DNA of 64,000 nucleotides from an uncultured Bacteroidales bacterium (GTDB taxonomy: Bacteria; Bacteroidota; Bacteroidia; Bacteroidales; UBA932): NCBI GenBank assembly GCA_934695325.1, contig CAKUVD010000009.1, forward strand, positions 1 to 64,000. Direction: 5' to 3'. Both the position numbers and the translations under genes were made by a program. Below, piece by piece: positions 55,559 to 63,958 of the stretch. Every line of letters starts with the position of its first letter. Within the stretch, counting starts at the first letter, position 1. The notes beneath the pieces are model-generated. The model worked only from the letters and a program-made list of their open reading frames with translations, was not told the origin of the DNA and searched no databases.

Positions 55559-58500
55559 ATGAGTGAAGACATACTGACGAACAAGATACTCGTGCTGGAC
55601 GGGGCGATGGGTACGATGATCCAGCGCTACGGTCTCCAGGAAAGAGACTTCCACGAGACCGTCACAAGGACCGCCGCACAGGAGACGAAGCCGGAAAATA
55701 TGGGAACGACGGCATCCGAGAGCGTAACGGAAGCCCTGCGGATACTCAAGGAGAACACCCGGGAGCTAAAGGGCGACAACGAGTGCCTGAACTTGACACA
55801 TCCCGAGATAATCGAAGAGATACACAGCGAATATATCGCTGCAGGAGCAGACATAATAGAGTGCAACACATTCAGCGCCAACAGAATATCCCAGAAGGAA
55901 TACGGTACGGAGGCATTGGCCTATATAATGGCGAGAGAAGGTGCGGCGACAGCCAGGAGGGCCGCAGACAAGGCCTATGCCTCCGAAGGCAGACGAATCC
56001 TCGTAGCCGCCAGCATCGGGCCGACATCCAAGTCGCTCAGCCTTGCGCCTGACATAAACCATCCTGACGAGAGGCCATACAGTTTCAGAGATATGGTCGA
56101 GGCATACTCAGAGCAGCTTCGCGGAGTAATCGACGGAGGCGCGGACATCATCCTCATCGAGACCTGCTTCGACGCTCTGAATACCAAGGCGGCCATCTAC
56201 GCCCTCGAAAAACTTACCGAAAAGGCAAAGTCAGGGGCTGATGACATCACATCCAAGAACATTCTCAGGAAGCTCGGCCAGAACGGGGCTTTCCCGGCAA
56301 TCGTCTCCGTATCAGTAAATGACAAGAGCGGAAGGACATTGACCGGACAGACGGTACAGGCGTTCTGGACCTCCGTATCGCACTACCCTCTCTTGGCATT
56401 CGGGCTCAACTGCTCGCTCGGAGCCGATGACCTTATGCCCATCGTGAAGGAAGCGGCGGACTTCATTCAGTGCCCTGTAATCTGTTACCCAAACGCCGGA
56501 CTGCCTAACGAGATGGGCGGCTATGACGAGACTCCCGAGGATATGGCGACAGCCGTCAGGAAAATGGCTGAAGCACACCTCATCAATATAGTAGGAGGCT
56601 GCTGCGGCACCACTCCGGCGCACATCGCGGCCATCGCCAAGGCAGTGAATGGGCTCAGCCCGAGGAAGGTCAATGCAGATGCCACGTCGCCGCTTACCGT
56701 AAGCGGACTCGAAACTGTCATCATTGACCTGAAAAACAGCAATTTCACGAACATCGGCGAGCGCACGAACGTCGCTGGTTCACGGAAGTTCGCAAAGCTC
56801 ATCGCCGCAGGCGACTACGAGACAGGACTCCAGATAGCGGCACAGCAGATAGAGAACGGAGCCGGCATCATTGACATAAATATGGACGACGCTATGCTCG
56901 ACAGCCGCGCCTGTATGGAAAGATTCGTCAGGTACATAGCGAACGATCCGGCCGTGGCCAAAGCTGCATTGATGATAGACTCATCCCACTGGGAGACCAT
57001 TCTGGCGGGCCTGGAGAATGCGCAAGGCAAGTGCATCGTGAACTCCATCAGCCTCAAGGAGGGCGAGGAGTCGTTCTTGAGGAAGGCGGCGGAGATACAC
57101 GACCTCGGAGCGGCTATGGTCGTGATGGCTTTCGACGAGCAGGGCCAGGCGACGACTTACAGCCGCAAGATAGAGATCTGCGCCAGGGCATATAAATTAC
57201 TGACGCAGAGGCTGCATATACCGCCACAGGACATCATTTTCGATGTCAATGTCCTTTCGGCCGGAACGGGCATCGAGGAGCACGCCAGATACGGAATCGA
57301 CTTCATCGAGGCGGTGAGATGGATCAAGCTGAACCTGCCGGGCGCATACACGTCAGGAGGCATCTCCAACCTGTCTTTCGCTTTCAGAGGCAACAACACG
57401 GTGCGTGAGGCGATGCATTCCATATTCCTCTACCACGCCGTGAAGGCCGGGCTTGATATGGGTATCGTGAACCCGGGAATGCTCCAAGTGTACGATGACA
57501 TTGAGCCCGACCTGCTGAGGAAGGCGGAGGATGTGATTCTCGACAGGGATCCGGAGGCCACCGAGCGCCTGATAGCCAAAGCCCAGGAGATAATGGCGGC
57601 AAAGGAGGCGGAGAAGGCTAACGGAAAGCCCGCCACTGCCGTGGAGGATGTGTCCGCCGACCCGGAAGAGAGACTGAAGGAGTGCCTGGTGAAGGGACGG
57701 AACGTAGGGCTGGAAGCCGATGTGATGGAATGCTACCACAGATATGGCTCCGCGGTGAAGGTAATCGAAGGGCCGCTTATGGCAGGTATGGAGAAGGTAG
57801 GCGAACTGTTCGGCGCAGGCAAGATGTTTCTCCCTCAGGTGGTCAAGTCCGCGAAGATAATGAAGGTGGCGGTGTCCGTGCTGGAGCCGTATATGACCAG
57901 TGACGGCGGCGGAGACGAGGAGCGACCTGTCATCATAAACGCTACCGTGAAAGGCGATGTGCACGACATCGGGAAGAACATCACCGGCATAGTCCTCAGC
58001 TGCAATGGGTTCAATGTCATTGACCTGGGCGTGATGGTCGATAAGGAGCGCATTCTCGACGAGGCCGTAAGGCATCACGCTGCGATAATCGGGGCGAGCG
58101 GGCTGATAACGCCGTCGCTCTACCAGATGGAGGAGCTTTGCCGCGAGATGACCCGCCGGGGAATGGACATCCCGCTTTTCATCGGAGGCGCCACCACATC
58201 CGCACTGCACACAGCCGTCAAGCTCGCACCGCTGTACGCACACGTCTTCTATGGGCAGGATGCGTCGTCGGCGGCCGTGATGGCGAAGCGCTGTATGATG
58301 GACCGCGCCAAGTTCGAGGACGACGAGCACGCAGCCCAGGACCGAATCCGCAGACTATATGAGCACAAGGTCAATGCAGATGTCTCCTCGAAATCTGTCC
58401 AGGTCAATGTATTCCCTGAGAGTTCCTATCTCCGCACCGACGAGCAGTCACTCTCTGACATTCCGACGAAAGAGCTATCAATCAGCGAGATAATGCCTTA

Positions 58501-59320
58501 TTTCGACTGGAGGATGTTTCTGGCGATATGGGGAATGAAATACGGAGAGGCACTCCCTGATGACCCTGTCGTCGGGAAGACGCTTGCCGACGGGAAGGCT
58601 GTACTGGAAAGGTTCCGGACGAGACACGAGGTCACCATCCAGATATCGGAGAGGATACTCTACGCTATGCGCAACGGGCAGGACATCAAGGTCAAGGACG
58701 GCGAGGCCACGTTCCCGATGCTTCGCCAGGAGACTCCGGACAGCAAGGGCAGATGCCTTTCCCTGGCGGATTTCATACCGTCGGAGCATTATGGGCCGAT
58801 GGGGATTTTTGCAGTCAGCGTCCAGACCAGCCACGGGCCGGAATGCACTTGCGGATGCCATCCGAAGGGATATATGCACCCTCAGGTTCCTGGCGGCAAC
58901 ATAGTGCGCCCAAGCGAAGAGACAAAGGATTATGACAGCCTGATGGACAGGGCCGTACGAGTGACATTGGCGGAAGCGGCATCGCTATGGCTTGACGCCA
59001 AGCTGAAGTCTGAGATGCACACTGCCGGCGGCAGGACTGTCAATGTGGTAAAGCCGGCGGCAGGATATGCCAGCTGTCCTGACCATACGCTCAAGAAGGA
59101 CATAATGACGCTGCTGCCTGACGCAGCCAGGCTCGGCATCAGCTTCACCGAGAGCTATGCGATGATTCCTGACGCCTCGATATGCGGATTCATATTCTTT
59201 CATCCTGATGCCTCCTACCCGGAAATCAGGCATATATCGGAACAGCAATACAATGACTACTGCCGCAGGCGCGGAATGAGCGAAGCTCAGGCAAAACAGT
59301 TCCTCGGCCATCTAAGATAA
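55559..59320 (+). CDS. metH: Cobalamin-dependent methionine synthase
   Basis: Transfers the methyl of 5-methyl-THF to homocysteine through methylcobalamin. 1253 aa, full length with all modules: homocysteine domain (LDGAMGTMIQRYGL; zinc cysteines at GLNCSLG and GGCCGTTPAHI), pterin domain (NIGERTNVAGSRKF, GAGIIDINMDD), cobalamin domain with DVHDIGKNI near 800, and the SAM-dependent activation domain (PYFDWRMFLAIWGMKYGE ... GYASCPDHTLKKD). A cysteine-containing insert HGPECTCGCHPKGYMHP in the activation domain is uncommon. metF follows after 7 nt. Confidence 0.96.
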   Translation: MSEDILTNKILVLDGAMGTMIQRYGLQERDFHETVTRTAAQETKPENMGTTASESVTEALRILKENTRELKGDNECLNLTHPEIIEEIHSEYIAAGADIIECNTFSANRISQKEYGTEALAYIMAREGAATARRAADKAYASEGRRILVAASIGPTSKSLSLAPDINHPDERPYSFRDMVEAYSEQLRGVIDGGADIILIETCFDALNTKAAIYALEKLTEKAKSGADDITSKNILRKLGQNGAFPAIVSVSVNDKSGRTLTGQTVQAFWTSVSHYPLLAFGLNCSLGADDLMPIVKEAADFIQCPVICYPNAGLPNEMGGYDETPEDMATAVRKMAEAHLINIVGGCCGTTPAHIAAIAKAVNGLSPRKVNADATSPLTVSGLETVIIDLKNSNFTNIGERTNVAGSRKFAKLIAAGDYETGLQIAAQQIENGAGIIDINMDDAMLDSRACMERFVRYIANDPAVAKAALMIDSSHWETILAGLENAQGKCIVNSISLKEGEESFLRKAAEIHDLGAAMVVMAFDEQGQATTYSRKIEICARAYKLLTQRLHIPPQDIIFDVNVLSAGTGIEEHARYGIDFIEAVRWIKLNLPGAYTSGGISNLSFAFRGNNTVREAMHSIFLYHAVKAGLDMGIVNPGMLQVYDDIEPDLLRKAEDVILDRDPEATERLIAKAQEIMAAKEAEKANGKPATAVEDVSADPEERLKECLVKGRNVGLEADVMECYHRYGSAVKVIEGPLMAGMEKVGELFGAGKMFLPQVVKSAKIMKVAVSVLEPYMTSDGGGDEERPVIINATVKGDVHDIGKNITGIVLSCNGFNVIDLGVMVDKERILDEAVRHHAAIIGASGLITPSLYQMEELCREMTRRGMDIPLFIGGATTSALHTAVKLAPLYAHVFYGQDASSAAVMAKRCMMDRAKFEDDEHAAQDRIRRLYEHKVNADVSSKSVQVNVFPESSYLRTDEQSLSDIPTKELSISEIMPYFDWRMFLAIWGMKYGEALPDDPVVGKTLADGKAVLERFRTRHEVTIQISERILYAMRNGQDIKVKDGEATFPMLRQETPDSKGRCLSLADFIPSEHYGPMGIFAVSVQTSHGPECTCGCHPKGYMHPQVPGGNIVRPSEETKDYDSLMDRAVRVTLAEAASLWLDAKLKSEMHTAGGRTVNVVKPAAGYASCPDHTLKKDIMTLLPDAARLGISFTESYAMIPDASICGFIFFHPDASYPEIRHISEQQYNDYCRRRGMSEAQAKQFLGHLR

Positions 59321-59327
59321 TATATAA

Positions 59328-60254
59328 ATGAAGATAACAGATATAATAAAAGACAGCAAACGACCTTTTCCGTCAATCGAGATTGTCCCGCCGCTTAACG
59401 GTATGACTAAGGATGGTCTCCTCGGCACGATCCGCAGTTTTATGGAGTTCGAGCCGAAGTATGTGAATGTGACCTGCCACAGGGACGAGTACTCGTTCAA
59501 GAAAGAGGCGGACGGAACATACACACGCCATCTCGTGCGCAACAGAATCAGCGAGGTGGCAGTATGCGCCGCCATTATGTCAGAATTCGACATTGACGTG
59601 GTTCCGCACATCATCTGCGGTGGCGCTTCCTCCGAAGAAATCGAGAGCGACCTGTACAACTACAGATTCCTGGGAATCAGCAATGTGATGGCCCTCCGAG
59701 GCGATTCCGTCTCCGGAGAGAAGAGGTTCACTCCGCACCCTGCCGGCTATGCACACGCAAACGAGCTTGTCGCAGGAATCAGGAGATTCGAAGCCGAGGC
59801 CGGAGGTGACTTCTGCATCGGCATCGGCGGATACCCGGAGAAGCATTTCGAGTGCGCTAACATCGAGACCGACATCGAGAACCTGAAGAGGAAGGTCGAT
59901 GCCGGAGCGGACTATATCATCACCCAGATGTTCTTCGACAATGATGTGTTCTATCGCTTCGAGCAGAGGTGCCGCGCAGCCGGTATCACCGTGCCTATCA
60001 TCCCTGGGCTTAAGCCTCTGTCCACTGCCAGGCAGATAGTCCTGCTTCCTCAGTCGTTCTCACTGGACATTCCTAAAGAACTCACTGAAGCCGTAGCCAA
60101 TGCAGGCGATGACAAGGATGCTGTATATGAGATAGGTACCAATTGGTGCACAATGCAGTGCAAGGATCTTATCGCTCACGGCGTCCCAGCCGTACATTTC
60201 TACACAATGGGCAAGACCAGAAACATCACAGCGATAATGCGAGAGTGCTTCTGA
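59328..60254 (+). CDS. metF: 5,10-Methylenetetrahydrofolate reductase
   Basis: FAD enzyme that makes 5-methyl-THF, the methyl donor for MetH. 308 aa, normal for bacterial MetF: FPSIEIVPPL, YVNVTCHRDEYSFKKEADGT, LGISNVMALRGDSV, YPEKHFECANIETDIENLKR, and GADYIITQMFFDNDVFYRF. Starts 7 nt after metH; last gene of tdh-metH-metF. Confidence 0.96.
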   Translation: MKITDIIKDSKRPFPSIEIVPPLNGMTKDGLLGTIRSFMEFEPKYVNVTCHRDEYSFKKEADGTYTRHLVRNRISEVAVCAAIMSEFDIDVVPHIICGGASSEEIESDLYNYRFLGISNVMALRGDSVSGEKRFTPHPAGYAHANELVAGIRRFEAEAGGDFCIGIGGYPEKHFECANIETDIENLKRKVDAGADYIITQMFFDNDVFYRFEQRCRAAGITVPIIPGLKPLSTARQIVLLPQSFSLDIPKELTEAVANAGDDKDAVYEIGTNWCTMQCKDLIAHGVPAVHFYTMGKTRNITAIMRECF

Positions 60255-60316
60255 CGGTCTGAAAGTACAGGCTCATCCATCATCTTAGAAATGAGACAGA
60301 AATTTTCCTGCCACTA

Positions 60317-60346
60317 TTGCAAATGTCGCAGGGACTTCTAACTTTG
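60317..60346 (+). promoter_or_regulatory. Promoter of module copy 1
   Basis: TTG (60317-60319), 19 nt, TAACTTTG (60339-60346). The same TTG-N19-TAACTTTG arrangement occurs at 61553-61582, so the promoter was duplicated with the module. Confidence 0.65.
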
Positions 60347-60408
60347 TTTTTTGTTGAATAGTTTCAGAGGCAGGACCACATACCCTGAACAATAACCAAC
60401 CTAAATAT

Positions 60409-60692
60409 ATGCACTTCAGAAGAATCCCTGCCATAGTTATGGCTCTCGAACTGACCGTTTCGTGCGTGCACGAGACTCCTATTCTTGACATACAGGAAGG
60501 ACAGGCAACGCATATAATGTTCCGAACAAGCATCTTCACTTGACTTATGAGGTCAATGGCGTCAAGAGAAATCCGGAGATGATTCTGAACGGGAAAGTGG
60601 ACTGGAATGAGACAATGTCGAAAGTGCTGAGCGCCGCATTGCGTTCAATAAAATGCGACCCGGAGTTTAACGGTGTGGAAATCTTTAACTAA
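60409..60692 (+). pseudogene. Collapsed copy of the M23 lipoprotein gene (internal deletion)
   Basis: The first 32 or so codons match the start of the gene at 61648: MHFRRIPAIVMALELTVSCV, with a lipobox (LTVSC). At about 60499 the sequence jumps to the 3' end of the peptidase gene (copy 2 position 63271), in another frame: TGNAYNVPNKHLHLTYEVNG ... KVLSAALRSIKCD ... EFNGVEIFN, stop 60690-60692. About 1.55 kb encoding the middle, including the HxxxD half of the M23 site, is gone. It cannot make an active enzyme. Confidence 0.85.
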
Positions 60693-60707
60693 CAATCTAT
60701 ACAATGA
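60499..60707 (+). repeat. Duplicated 3' part of the M23 module
   Basis: 60499-60707 matches 63271-63479 with scattered substitutions, covering the last 60 or so peptidase codons, the gap and the start of the partner gene. With the shared leader (60317-60430 vs 61553-61670) this shows that a whole module was tandemly duplicated before copy 1 lost its middle. Confidence 0.8.
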
Positions 60708-61183
60708 AGAAATTACTACTGCTTTTTTGGACAATTTTATTATCTCCAATGCTGATTTCTCAAGAGAATCCTGAAATCATACACATTGATATCGAGGGTT
60801 TTGAGCCCGGTATGACTATGACTTACAATGACTTTGTCGTCAAATTCGGAAAGCCGGACATCTATAGAAGTTACGAGACAGAATTTGGGCTGGATGAAGA
60901 ATACGAAATTGGAGATAATCTCTTTCACTTTGAAGAAAATGGAGTGTTCCATAATTTCAGTATAGGAGACAATAAATTCAGAGTGCTTACTTATTACATC
61001 AAAGAAGGAGTGCGTGTAGGTGATGAATTCAGCAAGTTGGACAGATTTAAGCCTCGATTTGAAAGCGATTGTGACAATGGTCTTTCCCAATATGTCCTGT
61101 TCGATAAAATATCAGACGACAAACTTATCGTTTTTGTCAAGAATGAAAAGATAATATCGATGATTTACAATTACCCCGTATAA
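60704..61183 (+). CDS. Small secreted protein, copy 1 of the M23-linked partner
   Basis: 159 aa: signal peptide MKKLLLLFWTILLSPMLIS, then a mixed alpha/beta domain. Paralogue of the 160-aa protein at 63476; shared pieces are KFGKPDIYRSYE / KFGVPDKYRSYE, the GLDEEY / GLSEDY stretch, EGVRVGDEFSKLDRF / NGIRVGDEFKKIDKY and IVFVKNEKIISMI / ILIVKNSIIVRIA. No family is recognised. It stays intact although its peptidase partner has been deleted. Its stop TAA is formed by the first bases of a transposon-like repeat end (61181). Confidence 0.75.
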   Translation: MKKLLLLFWTILLSPMLISQENPEIIHIDIEGFEPGMTMTYNDFVVKFGKPDIYRSYETEFGLDEEYEIGDNLFHFEENGVFHNFSIGDNKFRVLTYYIKEGVRVGDEFSKLDRFKPRFESDCDNGLSQYVLFDKISDDKLIVFVKNEKIISMIYNYPV

Positions 61184-61239
61184 GAATCTGTTTAAATTCT
61201 GTCGAAAATTCTTTTATACGCCTTTCCGGTATAGTTTTT
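61181..61239 (-). repeat. Single end of the MITE-like element
   Basis: TAAGAATCTGTTTAAATT and the next 40 bp match, in inverted orientation, the right end of the 54397-54567 element with a handful of differences. The other end is not found nearby, so this is a solo or truncated copy. It lies directly on the stop codon of the preceding gene. Confidence 0.65.
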
Positions 61240-61552
61240 CGGCAGGATGCTTTCCGCACAGGGAATCTTTTCTCTTCACAAATACGACAGGTCACCATAT
61301 CTAAGTCAGTAAGGATTCACCAAATACCTATCCGCTACCGCTTTGCGAACCAGTCGTCAAGTATCCATCGGCGCTCTAGATTCCAGCCGAGGATGGTGAA
61401 TGTGATGACACCTATGCTCCTGCCCGGTTCATCTTCAAGATTTGACGTATATGCGCGCACTTGACGCAACAACGGCTATCGAGTTATGTCTTTAGATGTC
61501 CAAGTAAACAATATGGATTTAAGAAATAAAAACAAAACCATATTATCTGTTC
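61240..61552. other. Intergenic stretch with possible gene debris
   Basis: No complete gene. On the minus strand a GTG-initiated 41-codon frame (about 61465 to 61340) reads ...EDEPGRSIGVITFTILGWN, LERRWILDDWFAKR-stop, which looks like the C-terminal end of a real protein, but neither family nor start is known. The remainder is AT-rich up to the copy 2 promoter. Confidence 0.3.
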
Positions 61553-61582
61553 TTGCAGATGTCACAAAAACTTCTAACTTTG
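61553..61582 (+). promoter_or_regulatory. Promoter of module copy 2
   Basis: TTG (61553-61555), exactly 19 nt, TAACTTTG (61575-61582), about 65 nt before ATG 61648. The following leader is nearly identical to that of copy 1. Confidence 0.7.
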
Positions 61583-61647
61583 TTTTTTGTTGAATAGTTT
61601 CAGAGGCAGAACCACATACCCTGAACCATTAACCAGCCTTAATATAT

Positions 61648-62877
61648 ATGCACCACAAAAAACTCCCGGCCATAACGATGGCGCTCACGTTGGCAATTTC
61701 GTGTATGCACGAAGCCGGCTTGCAGGAGAATCCGGACATACCGGACACCTATGAAACGATAACTGTCCCTAAAGAGAACAGCCTTCTCTATGCAATGATT
61801 CCAGGGCTATATGACGGAATCAAGACCAGATCCTCAGAGTCTGAAAGGGTGTCGTTGGAATCCCTGTTGGACAGGACAGGCTCTGTCGAGGAGGACTTCG
61901 AGGAATACCACATAGTACAGATTCCATTCAGGGAGCAGGAAGATGAACTGTCAGTGATCCTTTCTGATTCTCTGTCACAAGTGTATCCATCAAAAGACAT
62001 TACCATAGCGAGAAAGTACCTGGTGATGGTGACGAACCGCCAGACAGGCGAGGGATTTGACATAGTGACGACATTCATCCCGACCGCAGGCTATCTCAGA
62101 GAATATGGCGAGGACAGTTTCAGCTATCTGGACAAGAGCACATACGAGGGAATAGTGATAAACAGCGAACTGGACGGACGTTTCAGGAGCGTGTACATCT
62201 ATGGGGACCACCCAATAATAGACGGCCAAATATATGCAGTCGGGACTGAGGATATGACTGGATGCAGATATTATCTCTCATTGGCACGAGAAGTGAAGAC
62301 TCGGGACGGTGACGACGAGATAGACGGAGGTGAGATAACCGGTAGCATCTGCATAGGCGACAAGCCTAAAGATGATGAAAAGAAGAAAGACCCGGATACG
62401 AGAAAACCAGAGATAGGCATAACACGCCCGGACGGGCCACCCGTAGGCGTAGGCGGAGGTGGCGGATCCGGCTCGGACACTGGAGGACACCCGATAGATG
62501 ACGACACCAAGGAGAAGTTCGACACGATAACACGTCCCGCAATCATCGTTGCGGACAGGGTGGTGAAAGATGACGTCAAGACTTATGTGGTGTCCTTGTT
62601 CTCATCAGGTCCTGGTTTCGTGATCGGTGCCGGTGAATATCCCGAGTCGAAGTTCGTTCATTGTGCCGCAATCGCTGAGCCTGCTTTTTCCGAGTTCGAC
62701 CGGTGGACCGGAGACTTCTCCAGATATGGTTCCAATCCTTCTTTCAGGATTTCAAGGAATATGGAGGCAGGATTTCAAGGAATATGGAGGCGACAGCATA
62801 TTTCTTCAACATACTTACGGACACGACTGGGAAGAGGCCGTGCTACAACCGTGACACTGGAGTGTATAATCCTCTGA
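61648..62877 (+). CDS. M23 lipoprotein gene, N-terminal piece (frameshifted)
   Basis: 409-codon frame. Lipoprotein signal MHHKKLPAITMALTLAISC (Cys19), then an unrecognised domain of about 190 residues (ENSLLYAMIPGLYDGIKTRS, EEYHIVQIPFREQEDEL, YEGIVINSELDGRFRSVYIY), a charged linker (DDEKKKDPDTRKPEIG), a Gly-rich segment (PPVGVGGGGGSGSDTGG) and another beta region. Real sequence ends about residue 373 (FRISRNMEA); then an exact 23-bp tandem duplication shifts the frame and the rest, to TLECIIL, is out-of-frame. With one unit removed the gene would run on to 63464 and encode about 597 aa ending in an M23 peptidase. Confidence 0.8.
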   Translation: MHHKKLPAITMALTLAISCMHEAGLQENPDIPDTYETITVPKENSLLYAMIPGLYDGIKTRSSESERVSLESLLDRTGSVEEDFEEYHIVQIPFREQEDELSVILSDSLSQVYPSKDITIARKYLVMVTNRQTGEGFDIVTTFIPTAGYLREYGEDSFSYLDKSTYEGIVINSELDGRFRSVYIYGDHPIIDGQIYAVGTEDMTGCRYYLSLAREVKTRDGDDEIDGGEITGSICIGDKPKDDEKKKDPDTRKPEIGITRPDGPPVGVGGGGGSGSDTGGHPIDDDTKEKFDTITRPAIIVADRVVKDDVKTYVVSLFSSGPGFVIGAGEYPESKFVHCAAIAEPAFSEFDRWTGDFSRYGSNPSFRISRNMEAGFQGIWRRQHISSTYLRTRLGRGRATTVTLECIIL

Positions 62878-63464
62878 AAAAGATGCAGGTGGCATCACCT
62901 GGTGCGTCAGGGTTGCGAGGCGGGACTTTCGGTATGGTTCGAAATCGTGACACGAAGAATCATAGCGGGATCGATCTGTATGCTGAAGAAGGCACCCCAT
63001 TGTATGCGATGATAGACGGCGTCATCGACACGAAATATGTCATTGAGCAGCCTGATAAAAAAACTGAAGCATATCCTACAGATTATAAAGGAGATACAAA
63101 TCCAGCAGGAAATAGGATATATTTAAAAGGACGCTATGATGGGAAGAATGTGCGTTTGGGCTATTGGCATCTTCAGGCCGGGACGCCTGTTGCAATAAAT
63201 CCACGTACAGGGAAGCCTTTCAAGCCTGGAGATAAAGTCTATAAGGGTGAGGTCATAGCATATACTGGACGGACAGGCAACGCATTCAATGTTCCGAATA
63301 AGCACCTTCACTTGACTTATGAAGTCAATGGCGTCAGGAGGAATCCAGAGAAGATCTTGAACGGGAAAGTGGACTGGGATGAAAAAATGTCGAAGGTCTT
63401 GAGCGCGGCACTGCGTTCAATCAAATGCGACCAGGAGTTTAACGGAGTGGAAATTTTTAACTAA
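62703..63464 (+). CDS. M23 (LytM-type) metallopeptidase, C-terminal piece
   Basis: The frame opens at GTG 62703, but its meaningful part starts after the duplication (TAYFFNILTDTTGKRPCYNR, about 62793). It contains the zinc ligands of a lysostaphin-type peptidase: NHSGIDLYAEEGTPLYAMID (HxxxD) and NKHLHLTYEVNG (HxH). Between them lie GRYDGKNVRLGYWHLQAGTP and GDKVYKGEVIAYTGRTGNAF, standard M23 fold text. It should cut peptide cross-links of peptidoglycan. As it stands it lacks a signal peptide unless frameshifting or loss of one repeat unit joins it to the upstream frame. Confidence 0.82.
   Translation: MDRRLLQIWFQSFFQDFKEYGGRISRNMEATAYFFNILTDTTGKRPCYNRDTGVYNPLKKMQVASPGASGLRGGTFGMVRNRDTKNHSGIDLYAEEGTPLYAMIDGVIDTKYVIEQPDKKTEAYPTDYKGDTNPAGNRIYLKGRYDGKNVRLGYWHLQAGTPVAINPRTGKPFKPGDKVYKGEVIAYTGRTGNAFNVPNKHLHLTYEVNGVRRNPEKILNGKVDWDEKMSKVLSAALRSIKCDQEFNGVEIFN
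62746..62791 (+). repeat. Exact 23-bp tandem duplication inside the M23 gene
   Basis: 62746-62768 and 62769-62791 are identical base for base (unit starts AGGATTTCAAGG and ends TATGGAGGC). 23 is not a multiple of 3, so two units break the frame and one unit keeps it. Confidence 0.95.
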
Positions 63465-63475
63465 CGATTTATACA

Positions 63476-63958
63476 ATGAATAAGTTTCTTTTAATTATTT
63501 CTGTATTCTTGCTATCAGTCTCAATGTTTGGACAGGAAATGCCGCTATATGTTGCGGTTGGAAAGGATGTCAATGGTGTTGAACTTGGACAGAAGATTGT
63601 GCACTCAGATTTTATATCCAAATTCGGTGTCCCGGATAAGTATAGATCGTATGAGTCGGAAGATGGTTTGAGCGAAGACTACTGGTATGGCAAAAACTGG
63701 TTTCACTGTGAGGCCAATGGACACCTGACGAACTATGTCCTTGTGGACAATAGATTTCCGGCCCTCACTAAGGAATTGACCAATGGAATTCGTGTCGGGG
63801 ATGAATTTAAAAAGATCGACAAGTATGGAAAGATGGTTTTCACGATGAAGGACGAGAATGGAAATGATGTATATATGCTGTCCGATTCGGATGATCCTTT
63901 TATCCTGATTGTCAAGAACAGCATTATCGTCAGGATCGCCTGTGATTATTCAATGTAA
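63476..63958 (+). CDS. Small secreted protein, copy 2 of the M23-linked partner
   Basis: 160 aa: signal peptide MNKFLLIISVFLLSVSMFGQ, then the same domain as the gene at 60704 (VHSDFISKFGVPDKYRSYES; NGIRVGDEFKKIDKYGKM; ILIVKNSIIVRIACDYSM). It begins 11 nt after the peptidase stop, and the junction DNA (TTTAACTAAC...ATACAATGAA) is repeated at copy 1, so each peptidase gene had its own linked partner. An exported partner beside an exported peptidoglycan hydrolase suggests an inhibitor or immunity role; no family supports this directly. Confidence 0.75.
   Translation: MNKFLLIISVFLLSVSMFGQEMPLYVAVGKDVNGVELGQKIVHSDFISKFGVPDKYRSYESEDGLSEDYWYGKNWFHCEANGHLTNYVLVDNRFPALTKELTNGIRVGDEFKKIDKYGKMVFTMKDENGNDVYMLSDSDDPFILIVKNSIIVRIACDYSM

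Noticed and set aside
57353..58330. 325-codon minus-strand frame
   Set aside because: Lies wholly inside metH on the opposite strand; His/Arg-rich composition is typical of a shadow frame and no domain is seen.
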